Shown here one piece after another: positions 23,383 to 34,674 of a DNA stretch of 64,000 bases. Under the pieces are notes generated by a model, which saw nothing but the letters and a program-made list of their open reading frames with translations, was not told the origin of the DNA and did not search any database. The DNA is from Odontesthes bonariensis (lineage: Eukaryota > Chordata > Actinopteri > Atheriniformes > Atherinopsidae): assembly GCF_027942865.1 (NCBI RefSeq), contig NC_134510.1:28065163-28129162 (forward strand). The letters are read 5' to 3'. The number at the start of each line of letters is the position of its first letter. Positions within the stretch are counted from its first letter, which is position 1. Both the position numbers and the translations under genes were made by a program.

Positions 23383-24415
23383 ATGAACGCAAAATTTGTT
23401 CTTGCCCTATTCCTCGTTCTGCAGGGTAAGGCAACATTTCAATGCTATGTGAATAATTGTGCATGTTTTTGTCAGTAACAAAGCATGGTTAGGACTATAG
23501 AAAACCAGACAACAGGCAACAGAAGAAGCTTTAGATATTTCTCATCATGTCATTTGAATTAGTTAATTCCTTGGTGGAAAAAAGACTGAATCGTACATGT
23601 TTTCAGTGTATCTGTCTGTTTTGAAACAGTTTAATTGACAATGCAGCATGGCTCCAAAACTGCATTAAATGTGGTTGACATGCAAGATGCACGCTTATAT
23701 TTAAACTACACTTAATGGTAGCAGTCAGATTTTTATAAATTAAAGACATATTAAAGCAGATTTTACACTGTTTTTTTTAAACTCACATTTATAAACAAAC
23801 ATCCCAACAAAGTTTCTCCAATGCAAAACTTAACAGTGGTACTTTCTTTAAAAAAAATAAAGGAATATAATTTAACCTGTCAGCAGTTGTGTTTTTGTTT
23901 AAATAGCACTGAAGTAGTTTGGAAAATAAAGTTCTACTCTTCTTATTTCATCCCAGTGTCCACAAGCCTGTGTGACATTCCTGCACCATCCCAGGAACTT
24001 GTTGACAAATATGAGTCAATGAAATCTGTGTTCTACAAGAGACTGCTGAATGCTTACAGCAAGCTGCAGGCTGCCGTCGGAGACAGCGAACGTGGACAGG
24101 TTGCTAAGGAGTTTCTGGAGGCTATGCAAAGCAGGCCTGAGCTGCAAGCCGTCGCCAAGGTCGCCGGGTGAGTTTTCACAAAGAACCCCCCTTCCACGTT
24201 ATGACTTCTTTAAACATGTATATTGCTTTAAATAATTTGTTGTCCCTTTTTTGTGCAGTGGTCTGGGCTCAGAGGCAGCTCCCATAGTGGATAAGGCCCG
24301 TGTATCACTCTTGGGTTTGTACGAACAGTACCTGCGCCCCCACGTCGGCACCGGCCTGAGCGATGCCATCGACCAAATCAAGGTTGTCCTCGACGGAATC
24401 ATGCCCGCTGAGTAA
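23383..24415 (+). CDS. apoa2: Apolipoprotein A-II (fish apo-14 kDa)
   Basis: Secreted HDL apolipoprotein, known in fish as the 14-kDa apolipoprotein. Coding exons 23383-23425, 23957-24167 and 24259-24415 give 136 residues. Residues 1-20 form the signal peptide ([14 protein letters not shown]...). The mature chain begins [14 protein letters not shown], typical of fish apo-14 kDa, and continues with amphipathic helices, including [16 protein letters not shown] and the C-terminal [11 protein letters not shown]. The phase pattern matches the other apolipoproteins. It lies between apoC-IV and apoC-II, an arrangement not found in mammals, where APOA2 is on another chromosome. No disruption is seen. 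Confidence 0.88.
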
Positions 24416-24688
24416 AGATGACCAGCTGAAGCAAACCGCCTGTCAGAAGCCTGTAATAGATGATAAATCTTAGAATCTACATCAGTTTAGGCTGAGGGGA
24501 CACATGCAAAATGCAGATTATTTGTCTCTTTTTAAATCAATGCATTTGTCAATTCATGCAGAGTTACAAGCTTGGCAAACATGTCAACACCATCTGTGTA
24601 AGTTCTGCATGTGCAGTATTATGTGTTTGATACACTAACAGAAGTGTGTGTGTGCGTGACTGTGTATGTAAGTGTGTCTGTGTTCAAT

Positions 24689-24694
24689 AATAAA
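24689..24694 (+). terminator. Poly(A) signal of apoA-II
   Basis: AATAAA about 275 bp after the stop. Confidence 0.6.
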
Positions 24695-24699
24695 ATGAA

Positions 24700-26820
24700 G
24701 TAAAAGCGATTGGAAATGTGCTTCTTTATCAAAACAATGAAGACAGATGATTAAATACAGTTTAAATAAAACGTGTTGTTATCACTTAAAGGTCAACCAT
24801 TTGAGCATTATGGGATTTTTTTTTTAACCAATGATTATATATTTATAGATAGTTTCAGCTTTGATAAAACTAAAAATGTAAGATTAAAGAAATATTTCAC
24901 ACTGCAGACACTAATAAATATACTTTGCCACCTTTGCTCTGAATAGAACACTTGGATTTCTGGCCTCGTAAATGCCAAGCAAGCGAACCTTTTTCCTCAT
25001 AATGATGAAAAAAAAACAACTGCAACCTGTGTGTTCATATGATAACACACGTCTCAGTGACACAAACACATTAACAGAATGGAATTCTACTGCCAAAACA
25101 TTTGCTTGAACTAAAAGTGTAAAGCTAAACTTTGTTCATCTGTAATGATGCGTCGTGTCAAATTTCTATGAGTCAGAGATTGTGGGATTTTTTTAGTGTT
25201 GATAGGTGTTACCAGTTAATTGAGGGTATATCGTGCAAGAGCATGTGGACAGCGTCACTTTTTCACGCTGTCACTTCTCACCGTCTCGGGCATTTCAGTT
25301 AAAGAAAAAAAACACTGTTTTGCAATAATGCACATGACACACATGATAACTAACAGCAGAGTATAGTGTCATTGTTGCAGCCAACACTGATGAAGCCTTT
25401 ATGCAGCTAAATGATAACCAAACAGAGCAAGTCATCAGCTGGACCGAATCAAAGCCACAAGCTCTCTGACAATTTGAACCCCGCAGCTGCCTGCAGCTGG
25501 ACTCAAACTGAGCCAAGTCCTGAGGTCACAAGCAACATGACATGTGAGGCTGGATCACATGACAGGCTCCAATGTTTACTTTGGCCTGGATCTACATGTT
25601 TTCTTACAGAGAAAAAGACTTCCAAATGAGGGATCAAAAGTGAGACCTTGTGGTCTTTTTGTCTCCTACTCAGTGTCACGTTAAAAAAAACAAAAACTTA
25701 ATTATTAAAGTTTGATGCTTCCAAATAGCTTTCAATTATATCTATTGCACTGTTGATTATCTTTATAGTTTTCTAATATGAAAAATATTTTTCTCACCAT
25801 TTTTTATGCAGCCTGTGGAAATATGGATTTCTCCTCTGCAAACTACAACAGAAAAAGGTTTATCCTATTACAATTCATAAATGTTACAGATTAATAACAT
25901 CAATATATTTCTTAAGCTGGGGTTTGATGATTAACAGATAGCAATGTGCTCTTAAATCACAGAAAACTACATCTAAAGATTTCATAAATGATTATAATCT
26001 TGCACTCTTTAGGTCGAGATTTTCTATTTTGTTTTTCTTCTTAGAAATCTGATTGAAGTGAGCAAAATTACGCAAATTCTGAATGGTGTGAAAATCGTGT
26101 GCGCAAAATGCTGCTCAATGGCAAGCAAGAAACATTAGTACTTATTAACCCAATCCAAGTATCCAAATATTTACTTTCAATATATAACCACAGTCTAAAG
26201 GCCAGAAAGGCAAACCAATCAAAAGTAAACAACAATTTTGATCAGGATGTCTTTTTTAAAAACTATCAAGGTCACTTAAGGACGAAACAAACAATTTCCT
26301 TTCAAATCAAATCATAAGACACAAACAAGTAGTTTTCACTTATATTTGAGTCAAGCAGTGAGTTTTTTAGACTTTTTTTAGGGCAAAAAGCTGCAGTCTT
26401 TTGTTGTAGTCCAGCCAGCCAAAGTGTCTCGTAACCTGATTCAGCATGGATGATGTGTTCACCAAACTCCAGACTTAGGTCCATCTTAATTGGACTTAGA
26501 ACCATTGTTGAGTGCCATGACCACATCAGCCTTATTATGCAACTAACGGGCGCCTCCTAATGAAGGTGCGAGTGCATGCTGCATAAGAAAAGCTCCTGAT
26601 CTAATCAATAAGGAGTAGCTGATTGTGGAATATTCAAAATGTGGGTTAGAGGAGACATTTCTTGCAAGACCCCCACCTTCAGTCCATGTGTTTGTAGACT
26701 TGAAACATGACTACAGCTGTCATATGGATCATGTAAAAGTCATCTCCTTAGGTAGTCCCAATGTCTACTTCATCAAAACTCAGTGACACACTTGTCCTGC
26801 AAACAGTGCAGGTTTATCTC
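24700..26820. other. Intergenic between apoA-II and apoC-II
   Basis: No coding signal, RNA gene or clear repeat was recognised. Confidence 0.6.
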
Positions 26821-26823
26821 CCA

Positions 26824-26837
26824 CAAAGTGCACTTTG
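26824..26837. promoter_or_regulatory. 14-bp perfect palindrome in apoC-II promoter
   Basis: CAAAGTGCACTTTG lies 35 bp upstream of the TATA box. Each half resembles the CAAAGTCCA HNF4 core with one base changed. A nuclear-receptor or similar dimer site is inferred. Confidence 0.45.
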
Positions 26838-26872
26838 GCTCTGAGAGCGACAAGTCAACACATTTACACTCC

Positions 26873-26880
26873 TATATAAA
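26873..26880 (+). promoter_or_regulatory. TATA box of apoC-II
   Basis: TATATAAA, followed by a noncoding exon ending at the TTACT|GTGAGT donor (26945). Confidence 0.8.
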
Positions 26881-27276
26881 CAGCTCTGCTTGGTGGTGCT
26901 TCCTATTCTGTTTTCTTTTCACAGACGTTTCTGAAGAGGATTACTGTGAGTACAGACACTTTTGTTTCATTTTTTGAATAAATGAGACGGCAGCAGTGTT
27001 GAAATCACATGTTTGTTGCGTATAGAATTGGAGAAAGGCAGATGGCTATTACCTTTTGATCGGGTAAAAGGATGAACAAAATAGAAAATGAAGATACAAT
27101 TTGTTTTCATATCATAGGCGTAAAAACAATTATGTTTGGTGAGTGAGTGTAAATAACATAAATACCTCAGCAGGACCCGAGTGGGGAAGTATATGACAGT
27201 GCTTCACCCTAGTGGAAAGAGAGGGTTAAGGTTTAAGCGTCTCATTGTTGTTTTCCATTCACAGATCTGCATCATC

Positions 27277-28183
27277 ATGAATAAGCTGCTGGTCATCACT
27301 GTGCTTGTTGCACTTCTTGCACTAAGTAAGTGTATCCCCAGATGAGAAAAACACCAATTATAGAAGTGTTTTAGTTAGTGTTTAAGTTTAGAAAAAAAAA
27401 ACTATTGCTAATTAAGCCAGTATTTAGATTTGTTTGAATTCATAACATTACGAGTTTTGTTTAAGAAACAAAGTGTAAATGATTAGTGCATGTTCATTTG
27501 CAAACAATAAGAGTATATGGAAATAAATAGAAAATATATTTCTAAATCTAATCTTAGAAAAAATATTCTTCGAATGAATAAAGAAGCTTGATAAGAAAAA
27601 AGTTTTATTTTGCTGAACAAGGAGGAAAAGCTAAAAGGTTATATCTTCCCTTTCTTCAGACATGCAGTGTCTCGTGCTATCAAGCAGTGTGTCATGTTGT
27701 TTTCAGATGTTTTTACATTTTTTTTTTTTGAGGTGGATAAACTGCATCCTTTTGTTAACCTGAATAGAAACAAACATTTACCTTGTTTTACTGATCAAAT
27801 TTGGCATCCTTCGACTCATGTGACCGGTTTTCACGCAGGTGCTGAAAGCTTCCGCATGCCGAGGCAGGCTGAAGAAGAGGAGGGGACTCTGTCCAAGATC
27901 ACAGATGTGGTCAAGTCCTACTATGACGGGGCCGTTGACACTGTCAGTGGATACGTGGATAGCATCAAGGGCCTGAAGCTGGAGGAGAAAGCAAAGTAAG
28001 AGACTAAAAATGCGAATATATTCATAGTGTATGGACATAGATATCTATCTATCGTCAAAACTCTTCACTTTCTGTGTGTTATGTCTCCACAGGAATCTTT
28101 ATACAGACACCACCACAGTGGTAAGCACCTATGCTGGCATTATGCAAGATCAGCTTTACCACATTTTCTACAAAGAGCAGTAA
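27277..28183 (+). CDS. apoc2: Apolipoprotein C-II
   Basis: Secreted activator of lipoprotein lipase on chylomicrons and VLDL. Coding exons 27277-27325, 27839-27995 and 28093-28183 give 98 residues. The signal peptide is about residues 1-19 (MNKLLVITVLVALLALSAES). The mature chain starts FRMPRQAEEEEG, followed by a lipid-binding helix (ITDVVKSYYDGAVDTV) and a C-terminal lipase-activating region (NLYTDTTTVV...QLYHIFY) with the conserved Tyr residues. The acceptor at 27263-27264 starts the ATG exon. Length and exon structure are normal. It is the last apolipoprotein of the cluster. Confidence 0.94.
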
Positions 28184-28681
28184 AAAAAAAGAAAAAGAAA
28201 AAAGAAAACTTATTATCAAAGACCCTTAGCCTCCATTTCTGACAATACAAGAATGCTCAACCTGCACATGAAATGCCCACAAACCATTTGACATTCTGAA
28301 CCTATCACATATTTCACCATACGGAGCCTCAAGACCTCAAACAGCAACTGCAGAAATAACGGACACGGTGCTCTTTGTGACGAGCCACTGCACCAGTGAT
28401 AACCACCCAGTAAGGACCACAAATCCTTAGAAAAAAAAACAACTAATAGCTCACCCAGAGGAACTGGATGGAAAAATCTGGCGAACACAAGGGGCACTGA
28501 GCATATTTCCATACACCACAAATTTCTGCATGGGTCTCAAGAGTTGGAAAACAATCAGATGTGCAAATAACAATGGCATTAATCTTGTGGTCTGACACCA
28601 CCTAGTGGTGTTTCTGTTTTCTCACAGTTGACTCGAATGGCCATCCAACCTTTAAATTTAGATGTTTGTGTCATATCTTGA

Positions 28682-28687
28682 AATAAA
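28682..28687 (+). terminator. Poly(A) signal of apoC-II
   Basis: AATAAA about 500 bp after the stop. Confidence 0.55.
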
Positions 28688-28689
28688 AT

Positions 28690-30850
28690 ATTTATGCAAA
28701 AAAAGTTGTTCATGTGGTTGATTCATGATAACTTCACATCGTGTTTGACATTTGTTTGTGTCAGCTTTGTGTCTTCTGTCAGCTCAGAGGTGTGCAGAAT
28801 CACATGTTTTGTCTGCATAAATCTGCAATGAGCAGAGGCATCACCAGAACAGAAGGCTTCTGCTGCAATTAATATTGGATGAAAAGACGAAAAAAACAAA
28901 ACATTTTGAATATGAGCATGGAGAAACTGAGAGACATGAATCAAAAACAAAGACTGGGACGTTTTGTTTTATTGACTCTGACAGCAACTGACGCAAGGGT
29001 GCTGGGATTTTTAATTCATGAATACATCCACAATATGCTGCTGCTTCGGAGGCTGCAGGACAACATACACAAGAGATGAATTTGCTTTTAAGCACCATCT
29101 TATGTTGGTGTTTCAGAAGAAAAACACTGTAGAGAGTCAGAGGACAACTGCATATTGCGTGTGGGTTTTTAAAGGGCCAAGCTTTTCTAACACTACCACT
29201 TCTACTACTGCTGCAGTTGTTATATAAGCACTCAACATGTCGATAAAGTGCAGATCTGTGTCATAGCACAGCTGTTGAATGCGTGCGCAGACGTGTCAAG
29301 ACTGTGTGAGAATATGTATACGTTTTGAATTTGTAAACCATATGTAAAGTAGTTTCCCTTAATAGGCAAAAAAATACAGAAATATAATTCGGACTGATGC
29401 TAATTTAATTTAATCTATCAGTATCTGCAGTTTTCAGCATCACGCAACAAAAAGTCTACTCCAGTTTCTGTGTAAAATTCCCCAGATCTTTACACAAACA
29501 GAAACTCACCATGTTATTATCAGTCAATGATAACTAAATATGCAGAGTTTTTAATTACTCTCAGTGCTCTTTCACTTTTTATTTGACTGCGGTTATTATC
29601 AGCTGATGAGCTTCTTAAGCCACTGCTTCTAATTAGTGGATATTACGTGATGCAACGAGAACCTTGTTTCGATAGAACTGACACGCTGTTTTGTCACAGG
29701 ATATTTTTAAAACATTAACTATGGTCTCTTGAGAAATATCCAACAGCTGGGAAATAAATGAGAACACAGAAGTAACATGGAAACATTGATAACAGGTGAA
29801 GTTTTGGAGTCATTCAGGGGCAAACAGATCACTCAGTCAGAAATGTTCAGAAAGAATAAAGAGATTAGTTACCTTGATGCTGCCAGGACAGCTCAGAACT
29901 TTGAGGTATGGGCAGACAAGCTATGGTGGTGCCATGTGAACACTTGAAGCAGGACACTAGCAACGGACCCTTTGGCTCCTAAGAGCTTGGATCTGGCTTG
30001 TTCCAGCTTAGCCCGTGGATGTTTTTACAGATCAGGATCTTTGGAATCTAATAGCCAGGTTAACACCATGTCCTCTATGTAGTGGCTCTCCCTGTTCTTT
30101 GTTAGGTTTGGCTGTACAGCTTGTCCTGAAACAACTTGTGATACCATTGCCCCAGTAGGTAAGTGAATGCCAGATTCCTCACCAGAACCAAACTCTAAAA
30201 AGATAACTAATGTTATTTACTTCACCTGTAAGTGGTTATAAAGTTGTGGCTGAAAATTTAACCCACTTATTCTTGAGCCTGAGTGCAAAAATGTCTACTT
30301 AAATCAGACCTGAAGAGAAAAATAATATCATTAGCAAATATTTAGACTTCCAAGAAGACGATTCAGAGTTCTTCAATGTCTTAGGCCTCTTAAATATTGC
30401 ATCATGGTAAAATATTAACTTTATAAAGAGGAAATCATTTCCCAACTCTTAGGTGTTTATCTTTGTTGTCATTACAAAACATTTGTCCATTTATCTAAGG
30501 CACAGTTGTTCATTTTTGAGTGCACTTTGAACAGATTAAGCCATGAATTTGGATTTAAAAAAGTCAAAAGAATACTATCCAGCTTTTCGATGATCTTCGT
30601 GCAATAAAAAACTAAACTAAACTAAAAGCACACCTAGAAAAGAAAACTATACTTTGAATGTAGTCTTCTTTGTTTTCAGAGAGGAACAAAGAGTTACAGG
30701 AAACAAGGTGCGTCACTAACCGAATAATCTGTAAGCCTGAGGTGCCGCCAATTTATCTGATAAGGTTATTACAAAGTTTATGGCAGAGTGGGAAATGATG
30801 CCGATTGTTAATTCATTGCCTGTTCCTCCCACTGTCCTCCAAAAGTTTGA
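28690..30850. other. Intergenic between apoC-II and the protease-like gene
   Basis: No supported gene. TOMM40, a frequent neighbour of APOE in vertebrates, was not recognised here or elsewhere in the window. Confidence 0.5.
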
Positions 30851-30853
30851 AGG

Positions 30854-30860
30854 TATAAAG
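30854..30860 (+). promoter_or_regulatory. TATA box of the pseudo-protease gene
   Basis: TATAAAG 66 bp before the start codon, giving a short 5' UTR with no need for an upstream exon, as in trypsinogen genes. Confidence 0.65.
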
Positions 30861-30925
30861 TAGACAGACTGATGAAAGTACATACAGCACATACAGTCTT
30901 GCAGGAAGAGCACCTCAAAAACAAG

Positions 30926-33900
30926 ATGAATCTTCTTCTTCTGGCTGCTACTTTGGGGCTTGCAGGTAAGAACTTACCAAGTTGTGATGTAAAACAGAGG
31001 AGATGAATATTAGACTAGCCTGTCATAATTTCTCTTTGATCTTGTTGGTGGTTTTTAGGAGCATCTCCCCTGCAGGCAAACAAAGAGTGCCAACCTCATT
31101 CAAGACCCTGGCATGTCAGGCTGCACGGTGGAACGCATTGCAGTGGAGCGCTTATCAATGAGTGGTGGATAGTGACCTCCTTTGATTGCCAACCATCGTA
31201 GGTGTTATTGAATCATAGTGCCAACTGAAAACTGATTTAAAATTTTTTTGGAGGGGTTGGTTCCACAAAGTTCCAGCAGTTGAATTGAGATTTTATCATT
31301 ATTTGTGATAAAATAAGGCCGAGTTACTTCAAATATCTTCTGATGTTGTTCCTTTTGTCTGTAGTTCGAGTGCCCTGGCTTTTTAAATACGTCTTTAATG
31401 AGCTGCTCCAGAGTTTCTAGGTTTCCCGAAGGGATTTAAAAACCCTTAGTGTGTGTTGTAATTGTTTTCCCACTAAAAACAGTGATTCATTTAAAGAGCA
31501 GACCTTTTTGTTAACTTTTCTGACACTTAGATTTTTGTTACACGACAAGCATGGCAGTACATTTAACCAAACATTGTTGAGTCAGATCTAATCTGTTGTT
31601 TTATTCAGTGTTGTCTTTTAGTCTTTCTTGGATAGTGTTAGAAAGACTAAGTATTGCTGACTGGTGTTGAAAAATCTCAGGTTGACTTTAATTAAACCTT
31701 ATTCATCAACCTGCTGTTCACGTCTTGTTCACAGAGTACTGTTCCTCAGTCATGGACCTGTTTTTGCCTGAGGCCACAGAGCTTGATGAATTGAAGTCTC
31801 GTCTCTATCCTTTGCAGAACCTACAACACCATCGCGTCTCTGGGGGAACATGACCAAACTGTGGAGGAAGGCACCGAGCAGCACATTAAGGTTTCTCACG
31901 TGATCCGTCACAGCCCCTACCGCTCACCTCTCCACAGCCTCATCATGGTGCGCCTGGCCCAGCCGGCTCGCTTCACCCAGTTTGTGAAGCCTATTCCGCT
32001 GCCCAGCCGCTGCCCACAGCCTGGAGAGACCTGCTCCGTCAGTGGCTGGGGCTCCACCATTGCAAATCAGTGTAAGTGGAATTTAAAGGTAGAACTGTAG
32101 ATTTTACATGTAATTACTTTGTCATCAAACTAAAACATATGTATAATTGCAGGACAACCCACTGTAATTAAATATTTCAAAATACGTTCGAAAGTTCTCC
32201 TGTGAAGGCACACAAATGTCCCTTCAGCATTATTTATAGCAGCTTTATTAGGAATTAAACTTTATTATACATGCTTGAGCAAATAAACACAGGGGTGATG
32301 TCAACGACAGCTGCATTTTCTGGGTGTGTCAGTAATGACACTGATTTAGTGGGGTTACATGATGAGAATAATTCGATTATGGCTATAGTTGGGTTATGCT
32401 TCTTATTTGAGCAAGGGTAATTATCCTTGGATATATGGCGGTGAATGAATCGAATCATAGGCACAAAGCATGTCATACTCCGATACGATAGGTGGCGCTG
32501 TACCCATTTCAACTATTGCTGATAGAGCCACTTCCGGTTGATCGCTTCACCACCAACAACAACAAAATCAGGCGAACAAGATGAAGCTACTTCCCTCTAC
32601 ACTTCGTCTGTGATGAGCTGCTTATTGCACAAACGCGAACGGCGCATTCTCCATCACGTTGTTTGTTTCTTTCCGATGGCGGCGACAATTATAATATCGT
32701 CTCTTCCAACTTCCGGTTCCCGACCCCGAGAAAAAATCTTGAGCATGCGCAGAACACAAAGTCTAAAAGTCTAATTCACCACATGCTTCACCCGTCTACA
32801 AACACGTTTAATTTGACTTTCAACCGAGTTATCTCGGGGTCTTAATCCGATCACGAGTAATCCGATCCGATCCAATTTCTTGTCAGATTAAGATGTCTAC
32901 ATGAACTTAATAACTCAGTTTTATTGTAATTTAGCCAATAATCCGATCCTTTCAGTGCCACTGAGTCAGGCTTTGATTTCATACAATTTCAGTCTGACTA
33001 ACATTTTTATATGCATTATAAAAGTCTGGCTTTGGTAAGACCAGCAATGATGATCATTTTCTATTTCGTGTCATGCAAACGTGCTCATGGTAATCTACAG
33101 TCATGCGACTCATTGGAACAACATTAGCCTCTCTTCTGATGAAGTTTTGTTCATGTGTGACACGTTCCTTATCAAAGTTTGCACTTTGATTGGTGGTTGC
33201 AAATGCGTCTTCAATCCATCTTAACACTCTTCAGAAGAAAGAAGAAAAAAAAATTGCCGCAATAGTAGTAGTAACAACGTCTGTACAGGAGAAAAGCCTT
33301 ACACTAGATTTAGGCTTACAGCACTTCTGCTTTAATATTTCGCCCATGAGTCAGGGTAATGTTTGAGTCATCAGCAATTTGAAATGTATTTGATAAAAAA
33401 ACTTGTTATTATTCTGGTCACTGCAGCTCTAACAAGGCATGAACATTCTATGTTATCATGGCCTCCTTTGTCTATGTGTTAAAATGCCCAGTCAGTGATC
33501 AAGAGTTGAGAGTCAGTTGAGATCTTATGCTCCAGGGCAATAAGTGGCTGTGCATAAAAACAGGAGGCAATCCATTAACCAGTAGAATGAAAGAACATTC
33601 TTGTCAAATAATTTAAATGACATGCAATTTTACAAGTGATAGAATAGAAAAATACTTTCTTCATCTCCTGCGGGGGAAATTCAAATTTTCATGTCACTCA
33701 ATCAAAATATTTACAATGATTGTATATTAGAAAAAAATAAATGAATAAATAAATGTCAGAAGAACATGTCAGCAGTCACTGTTAAGAAGCATAATGACTG
33801 TGGGGACAAAGGACTTCCTGAACCTCTCACTCCCGATACATGTTATATCCATTTTGTTTTCACAATTTCAGACATAAAGATGAATAATAACATTCCATCT

Positions 33901-34430
33901 CTTTCCTCCTAAAAACAGATGACCCCTCTCCACACCTGAAGTGTATAACTGTGCCTATCGTGGATGATCAGACTTGCATGAACACCTTCCCTCCATACGT
34001 GTACTGGGGCCCACAAATGGTCTGCGCTGGTCAAGCGCACACAGACAACTGCCTGGTGAGCATGGACCCTAACCAAAGCTAAAGCAATTTTTTGCCACTA
34101 CTTCTGTCTTTGTGCTCATCTTAGTTTTTTTTCTCAATGTATTTATTAATTTCATCTTACCCTACAGTATCATAGCATTTCCGTCTCACATTGCACACAA
34201 TATTTTAAGTGTTTTTTTTTTTTACTGTCCCCTGTCCTCAGAACGAGAGAAGCGGTGTGATGGTGTGCGATGGCCAGCTGCAGGGCGTGACATGGTTCAG
34301 GCATGGCTGCGAGAACCCGGCAGACCCCACAGTTTACACCAAACTCTGCATGTACAATAACTGGATCAACAACGTAATGAACAACTTCACACCAACAACT
34401 ACACGCCGTCCACTGATGACGACGACATAA
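30926..34430 (+). CDS. Catalytically dead trypsin/kallikrein-like protein
   Basis: Predicted secreted S1-family serine protease homologue without protease activity. Coding exons 30926-30965, 31059-31197, 31818-32071, 33919-34055 and 34242-34430 give 252 residues, the five-exon plan of trypsinogen genes. Residues 1-15 form a signal peptide. The Ile-Val-Gly-Gly activation site is replaced by LQAN before KECQPHSRPW. His57 is replaced by Asp56 (VTSFDC), Asp102 by Ser100 (HSLIMVRL) and Ser195 by Arg193 (CLNERSGVMVC). The S1-pocket Asp (D187, TDNC) is kept, and all 12 cysteines of the vertebrate trypsin/kallikrein pattern are present (WGS, CAG and other core motifs intact). A Thr-rich tail NFTPTTTRRPLMTTT extends past the usual end and carries an N-glycosylation site. 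The reading frame is open throughout, so selection seems to have kept it. From memory, fish 'trypsinogen-like' genes at the antifreeze-glycoprotein/TOMM40 locus may be relatives; this needs checking. Confidence 0.85.
32320..32960. mobile_element. Probable degraded DNA-transposon (MITE-like) copy in intron 3
   Basis: CpG-containing stretch unlike the surrounding intron, with CTTCCGG twice and TAATCCGAT three times near the right side. The left edge (GGTTACATGATGAG) and the right edge read in reverse (GTTCATGTAGACAT) look like old inverted ends. The exact borders are unclear and the match to a family is from memory only. Confidence 0.4.
33640..33860 (+). repeat. Probable 3' tail of a teleost non-LTR (LINE-type) repeat
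   Basis: The phrases CTGCGGGGGAAATTCA and GGACAAAGGACTTCCTGAAC resemble the 3' region of a very common fish repeat. Old and diverged; family not assignable here. Confidence 0.4.
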
Positions 34431-34668
34431 AGAGCAGAGACACAGAGATAGAAAACACTGTTATGAACACTGCTCCTCACCATTTGGCAGGGGATGGTCG
34501 GTAATTGAAATGAAAACTTAGAGGTCATAATCAATTAAGATTGTGTGCAAGTTAAACTTTAGGTAATAGTAAAACTCAAATGAATTGTCTATTTCACATG
34601 GTTACTTGAAAATCTGTTGAAAGAAAACAAGCAATGCAATATCTTTTCATAGGCAGAAATTGTAATTT

Positions 34669-34674
34669 AATAAA
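34669..34674 (+). terminator. Poly(A) signal of the pseudo-protease gene
   Basis: AATAAA about 240 bp after the stop. Confidence 0.6.

Noticed and set aside
30926-34430. Ordinary active trypsinogen
   Set aside because: All three catalytic residues and the activation site are replaced in exons that otherwise align well, so the changes are not due to a wrong splice choice.
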